From positions 1-5,682 of the forward strand of contig JBLHHI010000163.1 of assembly GCA_047614125.1 (NCBI GenBank): 5,682 nucleotides of DNA, in the 5' to 3' direction. The notes beneath the pieces are model-generated. The model did not search any database, was not told the origin of the DNA, and saw only the letters and a list, made by a program, of their open reading frames with translations. A program made the translations under genes and the position numbers. Within the stretch, counting starts at the first letter, position 1, and every line of letters begins with the position of its first letter. This document shows, in pieces, positions 1-5,658 of this stretch. Source of the DNA: JBLHHI01 sp047614125 (GTDB lineage Bacteria; Bacteroidota; Bacteroidia; NS11-12g; UBA9320).

Positions 1-22
1 GAACCCGTAAGGCGGCTTTTTT
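1..22 (+). terminator. Right half of a rho-independent terminator cut by the window edge
   Basis: A GC-rich arm (GTAAGGCGGC, 7-16) runs directly into six T (17-22), the shape of the descending arm and U-tract of an intrinsic terminator. Nothing inside the window pairs with the arm beyond three base pairs, so the ascending arm (expected to contain GCCGCC) would lie just upstream. I infer it ends a + strand gene outside the window. Confidence 0.5.
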
Positions 23-52
23 ATTCATGCGGTGCAAGTATACGGTTAAGAA

Positions 53-99
53 AAATTCAATGTCAATACCAAATTCAATGTCAAACTAAATTTCAATGG
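53..99. repeat. Short tandem repeat, about 18-bp period, three copies
   Basis: AAATTCAATGTCAA occurs exactly at 53-66 and 71-84, separated by TACC. A third, diverged copy (AAATTTCAATGG) lies at 88-99. The word AAATTCA comes back at 425-431 and 464-470, on the far side of the palindrome block, so the two AT-rich stretches may be edges of one composite element. No protein-coding meaning is apparent. The copies are seen directly; the link to the palindromes is inference. Confidence 0.6.
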
Positions 100-121
100 A
101 TTCGTAGTGCAATAAAACTGC

Positions 122-332
122 ATGGATCCATAAAGCTGGTTAAAGATGCGACCCCGTTGGGGTCGGGAAATTTTGTCAAAACCCAACCTCCATCTCGCCA
201 TGGTTGGTGGTACCATGTACCCATTTTGCATGCACAACAATTTTTTGCTGGTTCATGTTTCCCCAGCACTGAAGTACTGGGCTATTGATATGAATGTACA
301 TGCCATCTAACCACTCCGCCCTGAAGGAACGG
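122..332 (-). repeat. Cluster of small palindromes/hairpins, probable intergenic palindromic repeat element
   Basis: The stretch is packed with inverted repeats: ATGGATCCAT (122-131); a perfect 7-bp stem CGACCCC/GGGGTCG with a GTT loop (149-165); CCAACC/GGTTGG (183-188 with 202-207); GGTAC/GTACC (209-221); TGCATGCA (227-234); CCCAGCACT/AGTACTGGG (262-281); ATGTACAT (294-301); and CCGCCC/GAACGG (316-332). The three C-A mismatches in the last two GC-rich stems become G-U pairs if the minus strand is the RNA, so I assign the minus strand tentatively. Clusters of GC-rich hairpins such as CCCC-GTT-GGGG and CCGCCC-TGAAG-type stems are, as I recall, common between genes of Bacteroidota, and REP-like elements are mobilised by tyrosine (RAYT) transposases in other bacteria. 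No transposase is present here. An open frame on the minus strand over 46-240 reads through the hairpins and matches no family I know. Confidence 0.6.
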
Positions 333-424
333 GGTATCCATTTGCGTTGGAGGAAACCATAAATTCTAAACTTAATGAAGTTAATTAATGCTCTACTTTG
401 TCAGGTCTATTTTGGTTTGCATCA

Positions 425-504
425 AAATTCAACTATAAAGCATAAACCTTCCAACCTTCAACTAAATTCACCTTCAACCTTTTTAAACTTAGACTTAAAC
501 TTCC
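425..504. repeat. G-poor degenerate direct-repeat stretch
   Basis: Related short words recur: AAATTCA at 425 and 464, CCTTCCAA at 447, CCTTCAAC at 455 and 471, and TTAAACTT at 483 and 495. There is no G on the + strand from 441 to 491, a marked strand asymmetry. On the minus strand it reads as A/G/T-rich GAAGGT- and AAGTTTAAG-like units. It looks like a decayed simple-sequence repeat in the gene-free leader region before the transhydrogenase operon. No gene is supported between 23 and 599. Confidence 0.5.
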
Positions 505-564
505 ATTGTGCATAGATTCTGGAATGATATTTTGCAATTTTCTTCGAAGGATATAAAAATAATG

Positions 565-572
565 TAGTTTAG
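565..572 (+). promoter_or_regulatory. Weak candidate -7 box for the transhydrogenase operon
   Basis: TAGTTTAG matches the Bacteroidota -7 consensus TAnnTTTG at all fixed positions but one and sits 27 bases before the TTG start, giving a short leader. No clear TTTG-type -33 box lies at the usual distance. The call rests on position and one partial motif. Confidence 0.3.
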
Positions 573-599
573 CACCCACGTACGAAAATAGAACACGTT

Positions 600-1694
600 T
601 TGAAGATAGGAACTTTAAAAGAAACAAAACAGGGCGAGCAACGCGTTGCTCTCAGTCCACAGGTTGTAAAACAACTCATAGCCAAAAACTTTGAGGTTTG
701 CATTGAAACAGGCGCTGGCGAAAAATGCTCGTTTAGCGATGAGGCATACACCACTGCTGGAGCCTCCGTTTTAAGCAAGGAGGAAGTCTTAAAATCGGAC
801 ATAGTTGTTAAGGTAAACCCATTTGATTTGGATGAAGTTGCAAAAATGAAAGAGGGTCAAGTGGCCATTTCTTTGCTTTTCCATCTCGTAAATACCGCGT
901 TGATTGCTAAAATGACTGAGCAAAAAATTTCTGCCTTTAGCATGGATGCCATTCCAAGAATTAGTCGAGCACAAAGCATGGACGTGCTCAGCTCACAAAG
1001 CAACTTGGCGGGCTACAAGGCCGTGCTCATGGGTGCTTCCGAAATGACCAAAATCTTTCCAATGCTTATGACGGCTGCTGGAACCATAACTCCATCCAAG
1101 GTATTAATCTACGGCGTTGGCGTTGCTGGCTTACAGGCCATTGCAACCGCTAAGCGTTTGGGCGCTGTGGTAGAAGCCACCGATGTACGGCCCGAAACGA
1201 AAGAACAAGCAGAAAGCCTTGGTGCTAAGTTTATAATGGTTGAAGGCGAAGCCAAATCGGAAGGCGGGTACGCCAAGGAGGTATCCGACGAATACAAGCT
1301 GAAGCAAAAAGAAGCTGTTAATAAGAGTCTTTTTACCGCCGATCTGGTCATCACCACGGCCTTAATTCCCGGAAGAAAAGCACCGGTACTCATTGAGGAA
1401 GACCAAGTTAAACAAATGAAACTGGGCGCTGTGATTGTAGATATGGCTGCCGAGCAAGGTGGAAATTGCGCCTTGGCCGAAGACAATAAAATTGTGGTTA
1501 AACACGGTGTTAAAATTGTGGGCCTCACCAACTTACCCTCTATGTTAGCCACCAATGCCAGTGAGCTCTTTGCCAAAAACCTATCCACCTTTTTAAACCA
1601 CTTGGTTCACGAAGGCGCATTTAAGTGGGAACTCGAAGAAGAGATTACCGATGCTACCTTGATAACACATAACGGAGAAAATAGAAAGTCTTAA
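600..1694 (+). CDS. pntAA: NAD(P) transhydrogenase, alpha-1 subunit (soluble NAD(H)-binding domain I)
   Basis: This subunit binds NAD(H) on the cytoplasmic side and passes hydride to NADP+ on domain III of the beta subunit. The 364 residues cover domain I only, close to the stand-alone alpha-1 of Rhodospirillum rubrum (about 384), unlike E. coli PntA, where domain I is fused to membrane helices. Visible motifs: N-terminus MKIGTLKETKQGEQRVALSP; the domain I loop PRISRAQSMDVLSSQSN with R120, Q125, D128 and S131; the Rossmann turn GVGVAG at 172-177 followed by D195-V-R-P for the adenosine ribose; a mobile-loop segment around EGGYAKEVSDEY; and TTALIPGRKAP, VDMAAEQGGNC and the closing LITHNGE. The start is TTG at 600: a stop lies in frame at 570-572, no ATG or GTG falls between, and the protein begins exactly where family members begin. 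No Shine-Dalgarno site is seen. The next gene follows after 19 bases. Confidence 0.97.
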   Translation: MKIGTLKETKQGEQRVALSPQVVKQLIAKNFEVCIETGAGEKCSFSDEAYTTAGASVLSKEEVLKSDIVVKVNPFDLDEVAKMKEGQVAISLLFHLVNTALIAKMTEQKISAFSMDAIPRISRAQSMDVLSSQSNLAGYKAVLMGASEMTKIFPMLMTAAGTITPSKVLIYGVGVAGLQAIATAKRLGAVVEATDVRPETKEQAESLGAKFIMVEGEAKSEGGYAKEVSDEYKLKQKEAVNKSLFTADLVITTALIPGRKAPVLIEEDQVKQMKLGAVIVDMAAEQGGNCALAEDNKIVVKHGVKIVGLTNLPSMLATNASELFAKNLSTFLNHLVHEGAFKWELEEEITDATLITHNGENRKS

Positions 1695-1713
1695 CACATT
1701 CATTGCCAAAAAT

Positions 1714-2037
1714 ATGGAAGAGATACTTAGTTTTATACATGAGAATATAGAGATGGTTTACATCCTGATTCTTATGATTTTTGTTGGGGTTGAAGTAATT
1801 GGTGGAGTTCCATCGGTTTTACACACGCCTTTAATGAGTGGTGCAAACGCCATTCACGGAGTTGTAATTATTGGAGCAATCTTAGTTATGTTGGATGCCG
1901 AACCAGACAACTACTTGGCTTTATCGCTGGGTTTTGTTGCCGTTGTTTTGGGTACGCTCAACGTGGTTGGCGGTTTTGTTGTTACAGATCGCATGCTCGA
2001 AATGTTTAAGAAAAAACCATCCAACAACGCTAAATAA
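1714..2037 (+). CDS. pntAB: NAD(P) transhydrogenase, alpha-2 subunit (small membrane subunit)
   Basis: The 107-residue protein supplies the first part of the membrane domain (dII) and, with beta, forms the proton path. It corresponds to the C-terminal membrane part of E. coli PntA. Three hydrophobic segments are visible, at about 14-32, 46-60 and 67-90. The strongly conserved stretch VPSVLHTPLMSGANAIHG lies between and into the first two, and GGFVVTDRMLEMFKKK (86-101) is the typical cytoplasmic end. His48, in NAIHG, stands where E. coli has Ser (NAISG); the split enzymes, as I recall for Thermus thermophilus, have a functional histidine here. The gene lies 19 bases after the alpha-1 gene and 6 bases before beta, so all three are almost certainly one transcript. 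There is no clear ribosome binding site; the preceding bases are A-rich. It is somewhat shorter than R. rubrum PntAB (about 139 as I recall), mostly through a shorter N-terminus. Confidence 0.96.
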   Translation: MEEILSFIHENIEMVYILILMIFVGVEVIGGVPSVLHTPLMSGANAIHGVVIIGAILVMLDAEPDNYLALSLGFVAVVLGTLNVVGGFVVTDRMLEMFKKKPSNNAK

Positions 2038-2043
2038 GAATAC

Positions 2044-3429
2044 ATGAATTACTGGTTAACTATTATTTATCTGTTCGCTTCGGTAACCTTTGTTGGAGGC
2101 TTAAAATTGTTGGGGAATCCACAAAGCGCGCGAAGAGGCAATCTCTTTGCAGCAGCTGGAATGATCCTGGCAATAATTGGCACACTTTTCTTACATGGAA
2201 AAGAGGTGGCCACCATCATTTACGTACTCATCTTTTCCGCCATTGGAATTGGCACCATCATTGGTTGGCTCATGGCTAAAAAAGTGCAGATGACTAAAAT
2301 GCCGGAGCTCGTTTCGATCTTTAACGGTATGGGAGGCGCTTGTGCAGCGCTCATTTCGCTCATTGAATTTCATCACAATGTTGGCAATCCAAATAAAATC
2401 GGAATTATTCTCGCCGGATTGATCATTGGCTCCGTATCCTTTTCGGGCAGTATGATTGCCTGGGCTAAGTTGAACGGAACCCTTAACAAAGCCATCCGTC
2501 TACCAAAGTACAACATGGTTAACAACCTCATAATGATTGGCTTAGTAGTCTTTGCCGTGTACATGGTTGTTACAGGCACTGGAAGCATTGGTTTGCTCTA
2601 TGCACTCTTTGCCGCATCGATTATCTATGGCGTTTTATTCGTTATCCCAATAGGTGGGGCCGATATGCCAGTGGTAATTTCGTTGCTCAATTCTTTTACA
2701 GGGCTGGCCGCAGCTTTGGGTGGATTTTTATATGGAAACATGGTTATGCTTACCGGCGGAATCTTGGTTGGATCGGCTGGAACCATATTAACCTTGGCCA
2801 TGTGTAAGGCCATGAACCGACCGCTTAGCAATGTTATTTTTGGCGCCTTTGGAGAAGGTGCTGTCGTTACTGGAGGGAGCTCAAATACCGATCAGGGAAG
2901 CGTTCGTGAAGTAACAGTAACCGACGTTTCGGTGATGATGAACTACGCACAGCGCGTAGTAATTGTTCCAGGATATGGATTGGCCGTTGCACAAGCACAA
3001 CATGTGGTGCACGAATTGGAAGAATTGTTGGAAAGCAGAGGAGTGCAGGTTAAATATGCCATCCATCCGGTGGCTGGAAGAATGCCTGGACACATGAACG
3101 TTTTATTGGCCGAATCCAATGTTTCGTACGACAAGCTGGTTGAAATGGAAGATATAAACAGTGAATTCCCACAAACCGATGTAGTGCTTGTTTTAGGTGC
3201 CAACGACGTAGTTAATCCAGCAGCCCGCACCGATTCGAGCAGCCCCATCTTTGGCATGCCCATTTTAAATGTAGACGAATCGAAACAAGTAATTGTAAAC
3301 AAACGAAGTATGAAGCCCGGTTACGCCGGCATCGAAAACGAATTGTTTTTCTACCCAAAAACAGGCATGCTCTTTGGCGACGCCAAGGATGTGGTGCAGA
3401 AGGTGGTGAATGAGTTGAAGACGATGTAG
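2044..3429 (+). CDS. pntB: NAD(P) transhydrogenase, beta subunit (membrane domain plus NADP(H)-binding domain III)
   Basis: The beta subunit carries most of the proton channel and binds NADP(H), completing the proton-driven reduction of NADP+ by NADH. Its 461 residues match E. coli PntB (462). About nine membrane helices lie in residues 3-257. KKVQMTKMPELV (79-90) precedes a channel helix, and GGADMPVVISLLNSFTG (204-220) holds N216, equivalent to channel residue Asn222 of E. coli; the E. coli His91 position is N94 here. Domain III is complete: GYGLAVAQAQ (310-319), the beta-alpha-beta turn for NADP; HPVAGRMPGHMN (341-352); GAND (385-388); KRSMKPGYAG (420-429), with basic residues suited to the 2'-phosphate; and FGDAK (444-448). 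The gene starts 6 bases after the alpha-2 stop without a visible Shine-Dalgarno site. No clear intrinsic terminator follows; 3430-3636 shows only weak AT-rich inverted repeats (3524-3536, 3606-3621). Confidence 0.97.
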   Translation: MNYWLTIIYLFASVTFVGGLKLLGNPQSARRGNLFAAAGMILAIIGTLFLHGKEVATIIYVLIFSAIGIGTIIGWLMAKKVQMTKMPELVSIFNGMGGACAALISLIEFHHNVGNPNKIGIILAGLIIGSVSFSGSMIAWAKLNGTLNKAIRLPKYNMVNNLIMIGLVVFAVYMVVTGTGSIGLLYALFAASIIYGVLFVIPIGGADMPVVISLLNSFTGLAAALGGFLYGNMVMLTGGILVGSAGTILTLAMCKAMNRPLSNVIFGAFGEGAVVTGGSSNTDQGSVREVTVTDVSVMMNYAQRVVIVPGYGLAVAQAQHVVHELEELLESRGVQVKYAIHPVAGRMPGHMNVLLAESNVSYDKLVEMEDINSEFPQTDVVLVLGANDVVNPAARTDSSSPIFGMPILNVDESKQVIVNKRSMKPGYAGIENELFFYPKTGMLFGDAKDVVQKVVNELKTM

Positions 3430-3636
3430 CCCATTTTTAAGGTTATTTGATTTATAGTTTTAGGTTTAATAGTTGTTTGAAGTAGCGTAAATCAATCTTA
3501 TGAACCATTCTAATGTTTTGTTGGGTTTTGCAAACCATTCATCCAATTCGTAACGGCTTCCTGGCCATCAGGCACAGCAAAATTCAACATTCAAAATTTT
3601 TTCTAAGAAAACAATTTTTCTGATTAAGAATAATAT

Positions 3637-3644
3637 TAAATTTG
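3637..3644 (+). promoter_or_regulatory. Candidate promoter (-7 box) for tRNA-Gln
   Basis: TAAATTTG fits the Bacteroidota -7 consensus TAnnTTTG exactly and ends 9 bases before the tRNA, placing the transcription start almost at the mature 5' end. A T-run (3615-3619) lies in the area of the -33 box but is not a clean TTTG match. Confidence 0.6.
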
Positions 3645-3653
3645 CAGCCCCAT

Positions 3654-3724
3654 TGCCCGATCGTCTAATGGCAGGACAGCTGTTTTTGGTGCAGCTTGTG
3701 GAGGTTCGAATCCTTCTCGGGCAA
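3654..3724 (+). tRNA. trnQ: tRNA-Gln (anticodon UUG)
   Basis: A full cloverleaf can be folded: acceptor TGCCCGA/TCGGGCA (3654-3660 with 3717-3723, seven Watson-Crick pairs); D stem GTCT/GGAC (3663-3666 with 3674-3677, one T-G wobble); anticodon stem GCTGT/GCAGC (3679-3683 with 3691-3695); T stem GGAGG/CCTTC (3700-3704 with 3712-3716, one wobble) with loop TTCGAAT. The seven-base anticodon loop TTTTGGT (3684-3690) places TTG at 3686-3688, which reads the glutamine codon CAA. The T1-A72 acceptor pair also fits glutamine tRNAs. The discriminator would be A3724, and CCA is not encoded, so the tail would be added after transcription. It stands alone between the pnt operon and prs. A 12-bp palindrome overlaps its 3' end (3722-3733). 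Confidence 0.95.
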
Positions 3725-3777
3725 CAATTGTTGAGAAAAGTCGATGAAACGACATGTTTATGATAGCCGCATCTTCG

Positions 3778-3785
3778 TACCTTTG
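3778..3785 (+). promoter_or_regulatory. Candidate promoter (-7 box) for prs-rplY
   Basis: TACCTTTG matches the TAnnTTTG consensus exactly and ends 23 bases before the prs start codon, leaving a short leader. TGTTTATG (3755-3762) lies at roughly -33 distance as a partial match. It would let prs be transcribed independently of the tRNA gene. Confidence 0.6.
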
Positions 3786-3808
3786 AAGCCGGTGAAAGTA
3801 GAACGATT

Positions 3809-4783
3809 ATGCCATCATTAATTAACAAAGTCAAAATATTTAGCGGCTCAAACAGCCGCAGCCTCGCAGAGAAAATAGCGCTCTCGTACGGCATGCCCCT
3901 TGGCGACTTAACAGTTCCAAGATATAGTGATGGCGAATACCAGCCCAGCATCGACGAATCCGTTCGAGGTTGCGACGTCTTCTTCATCCAAAGTACCAAC
4001 CCCCCGGCCGATAATTTATTTGAACTCTTGCTGCTCATTGATGCTGCTAAACGCGCCAGTGCCCACATGGTTACAGCCGTTATCCCATACTTCGGGTTGG
4101 CTAGGCAAGATCGAAAAGACAAACCTCGTGTGCCCATAGGGTCAAAAATGGTTGCCAACATTTTGGTTGCCGCCGGTGCCGATCGGGTAATGACGATGGA
4201 CTTGCACGCTCCCCAAATTCAAGGATTTTTTGACATACCCGTCGATCACTTGGATTCATTGGTCATCTTTATTCCGTACATCCGTAGCCTTGAACTCGAC
4301 AACCTCGTGTTGGCTGCACCGGATATTGGTGCCTCCAAACGTGTTCGTGAATTTGCCAAAGTGATGAGCTGCGATATGGTAATTTGCGATAAAGAGCGTA
4401 AACGTGCCAACGAAGTTGCCTCCATGGTGGTTATTGGGGATGTTAGGAATAAGAACATTGTTTTAATTGATGACATCTGCGACACGGCTAATACCTTGGC
4501 CAAAGCAGCTCAGTTGTTAATGGATGAAGGTGCCACTTCGGTTCGAGCGGTTTGTACCCACCCAGTGCTTTCTGGGAATGCATACCAAAACATCGACAAC
4601 TCGCTATTAACCGAATTGTTGGTTACCGACACGATTCCATTAAAACAATCCTCAAACAAAATTAGAACCATCTCTGTTGATCGATTATTTTCCAACGCAA
4701 TACGAAACGTATGCGAATATGGATCCATCAGCTCGTTGTTTAACATCGATAATGCATATCAATCCAAACTTGGTTTGAAATAG
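3809..4783 (+). CDS. prs: Ribose-phosphate pyrophosphokinase (PRPP synthetase)
   Basis: This cytoplasmic enzyme transfers pyrophosphate from ATP to ribose 5-phosphate, giving PRPP for purine, pyrimidine, NAD, histidine and tryptophan synthesis. The 324 residues form the usual two phosphoribosyltransferase-like domains. Visible: KIFSGSNSRSLAEKIA near the N-terminus; FFIQSTNPPADNLFELLLLIDAAKRASA; the ATP-site YFGLARQDRKDKPR (94-107, with R99, Q100, D101); MDLHAPQIQGFF with H133; the catalytic flexible-loop region DKERKRAN (194-201), where K195 and R197 match the catalytic Lys and Arg; and the PRPP loop DDICDTANT (221-229). In that loop N228 replaces a glycine that is nearly always present (DTxGT), an oddity in an otherwise intact protein. 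The ATG at 3809 gives the family's normal N-terminus; no Shine-Dalgarno site is visible. It is followed after 34 bases by rplY, a conserved pairing, probably in one transcript. Confidence 0.96.
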   Translation: MPSLINKVKIFSGSNSRSLAEKIALSYGMPLGDLTVPRYSDGEYQPSIDESVRGCDVFFIQSTNPPADNLFELLLLIDAAKRASAHMVTAVIPYFGLARQDRKDKPRVPIGSKMVANILVAAGADRVMTMDLHAPQIQGFFDIPVDHLDSLVIFIPYIRSLELDNLVLAAPDIGASKRVREFAKVMSCDMVICDKERKRANEVASMVVIGDVRNKNIVLIDDICDTANTLAKAAQLLMDEGATSVRAVCTHPVLSGNAYQNIDNSLLTELLVTDTIPLKQSSNKIRTISVDRLFSNAIRNVCEYGSISSLFNIDNAYQSKLGLK

Positions 4784-4817
4784 AAACAGACGAATATTAT
4801 TTAGAAATACATAGAAT

Positions 4818-5450
4818 ATGAAAACAATTGCTTTAAAAGGCGAAAAAAGAGAAAACACAGGAAAGGCCGTTGCAAAACAAATTCGCGCAGCAGGTATGAC
4901 TCCATGTGTATTGTACGGAAGTGGAGTAGATAATGCTCACTTTTCTGTATATGAAGCCGATTTCAAAAACCTAGTTTTCACTCCCAACACCTATTTAGTG
5001 CGGTTGGATATTGATGGACATCAGGTGATTGCGAAACTTCAAGACATTCAATTTCATCCAGTTTCAGAAGCAATCATTCACGCCGATTTTTATGCGGTAG
5101 ATTTGAGTCTTCCACTTACCATTGCTATACCCACCAGTGTTGTTGGTAACGCAATTGGCGTTAGAAACGGGGGTAAACTTCGAATCAAGATGAAGAAACT
5201 TTTGGTTAGAGGTCTTGTAAACGACTTGCCTGAAACCATCGAAGTGAACGTCGATGCCTTAAAAATCGGCAAATCGATCCGAGTTCGCGACATAAGCGTA
5301 ACCGGCTTCGAACTACTCGATACACCAGAAAACTCGGTTGTTTCTGTAGTGGTAACTCGTGCAGCTAAATCTGCCGAAGAAGAACTCGCTGATGAAGAAG
5401 CAGAAGCAGCTGAAGCAGCAGCAGCAGCAGACGATACTGCCGCTGAATAA
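4818..5450 (+). CDS. rplY: 50S ribosomal protein L25, Ctc/TL5 long form
   Basis: L25 of the Ctc type binds 5S rRNA in the large ribosomal subunit. The 210-residue protein has the N-terminal L25 domain (about 1-92; motifs KGEKRENTGKAVAKQIRAAGMTPCVLYG and LQDIQFHPVSEAIIHADFY) and the second beta-rich TL5/Ctc domain (about 98-180; GVRNGGKLRIKMKKLLVRGL and IEVNVDALKIGKSIRVRDI). The short form found in E. coli (94 residues) has only the first. A tail from about residue 184 is made almost wholly of Ala, Glu and Asp and is probably disordered. The ATG at 4818 gives the expected MKTIALKGEKRE start; the leader is A-rich without a Shine-Dalgarno site. Co-transcription with prs is likely, although TTTG (4773-4776) and TATTATTT (4795-4802) could form a weak internal promoter. 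A strong terminator follows 26 bases after the stop. The often-linked pth gene is not seen downstream. Confidence 0.95.
   Translation: MKTIALKGEKRENTGKAVAKQIRAAGMTPCVLYGSGVDNAHFSVYEADFKNLVFTPNTYLVRLDIDGHQVIAKLQDIQFHPVSEAIIHADFYAVDLSLPLTIAIPTSVVGNAIGVRNGGKLRIKMKKLLVRGLVNDLPETIEVNVDALKIGKSIRVRDISVTGFELLDTPENSVVSVVVTRAAKSAEEELADEEAEAAEAAAAADDTAAE
5394..5429 (+). repeat. GAA/GCA triplet repeat coding the acidic tail of L25
   Basis: Twelve codons consist of GAA, GCA and one GCT, ending in five uninterrupted GCA codons (5415-5429). The run encodes residues 193-204, Glu/Ala only. Triplet runs can change length by slippage without breaking the frame, so tail length may vary between strains; that is inference. 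Confidence 0.7.
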
Positions 5451-5475
5451 ACTTCAGTTAAACAGCTTTATAATT

Positions 5476-5508
5476 AAAAGGGATGGTCTTGTTAGATCAT
5501 CCCTTTTT
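5476..5508 (+). terminator. Rho-independent terminator of the prs-rplY unit
   Basis: AAAAGGGATGGTCT (5476-5489) pairs with AGATCATCCCTTTT (5494-5507) over 14 pairs, with one G-U wobble and a TGTT loop, ending in five T. It begins 26 bases after the rplY stop. The stem starts with AAAA, so on the minus strand it also ends in a short T-run and might act in both directions. Confidence 0.93.
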
Positions 5509-5594
5509 GTTTGTGCTAAATTCGGGATGCTGGGCTGTAAAAAGATACCAGCGCGGCACGTCCTCCCAAATCACCTCTTTCACAAAAATTTTCG

Positions 5595-5658
5595 TCATTC
5601 CCGCTTAAATTTCCTGCAAAAGACTCTCGCCTGCCTACGTTTACTTCGGCAGGTAAAC
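5595..5658. repeat. Candidate dispersed intergenic repeat with two alternative hairpins
   Basis: After the terminator no gene is supported up to the window end. TCATTCCCGC (5595-5604) and the inverted repeat CCTGCC/GGCAGG (5630-5635 with 5648-5653) resemble the GC-rich words often seen in repeated intergenic elements of Bacteroidota. A second inverted repeat, GTTTAC/GTAAAC (5639-5644 with 5653-5658), overlaps the first, so the two stems cannot form together. The repeat nature is inferred from pattern memory; only one copy is in the window. Confidence 0.35.

Noticed and set aside
53..99. Repeats as a CRISPR array
   Set aside because: The 14-base units have 4-base gaps, far too short for spacers, and no cas gene is present.
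46..240. 64-codon minus-strand frame in the upstream gene-free region
   Set aside because: It reads straight through the tandem repeat and several palindromes, matches no family I recognise, and its end is encoded by the repeat units. It is best explained as an open frame within repeat DNA.
433..627. 64-codon minus-strand frame overlapping the pntAA start
   Set aside because: Its end is low-complexity sequence from the degenerate repeats, and its start overlaps a well-supported gene on the other strand.
1109..1588. 159-codon minus-strand frame inside pntAA
   Set aside because: The + strand frame encodes every conserved domain I motif; the antisense frame is Ser/Thr/Pro/Ala-rich with no recognisable motif.
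3606..3621. AGAAAA/TTTTCT inverted repeat as a terminator for pntB
   Set aside because: The stem has only one G-C pair, is nearly 180 bases from the pntB stop, and lies where the tRNA promoter is expected.
3568..4161. 197-codon minus-strand frame over the tRNA and prs
   Set aside because: It runs antisense through the whole tRNA-Gln gene and the conserved N-terminal half of prs, so it is a shadow frame.
5415..5429. Five GCA repeats as a possible frameshift site
   Set aside because: The repeat unit is a whole codon, so slippage keeps the frame, and the stop follows in the proper frame after a normal acidic tail.
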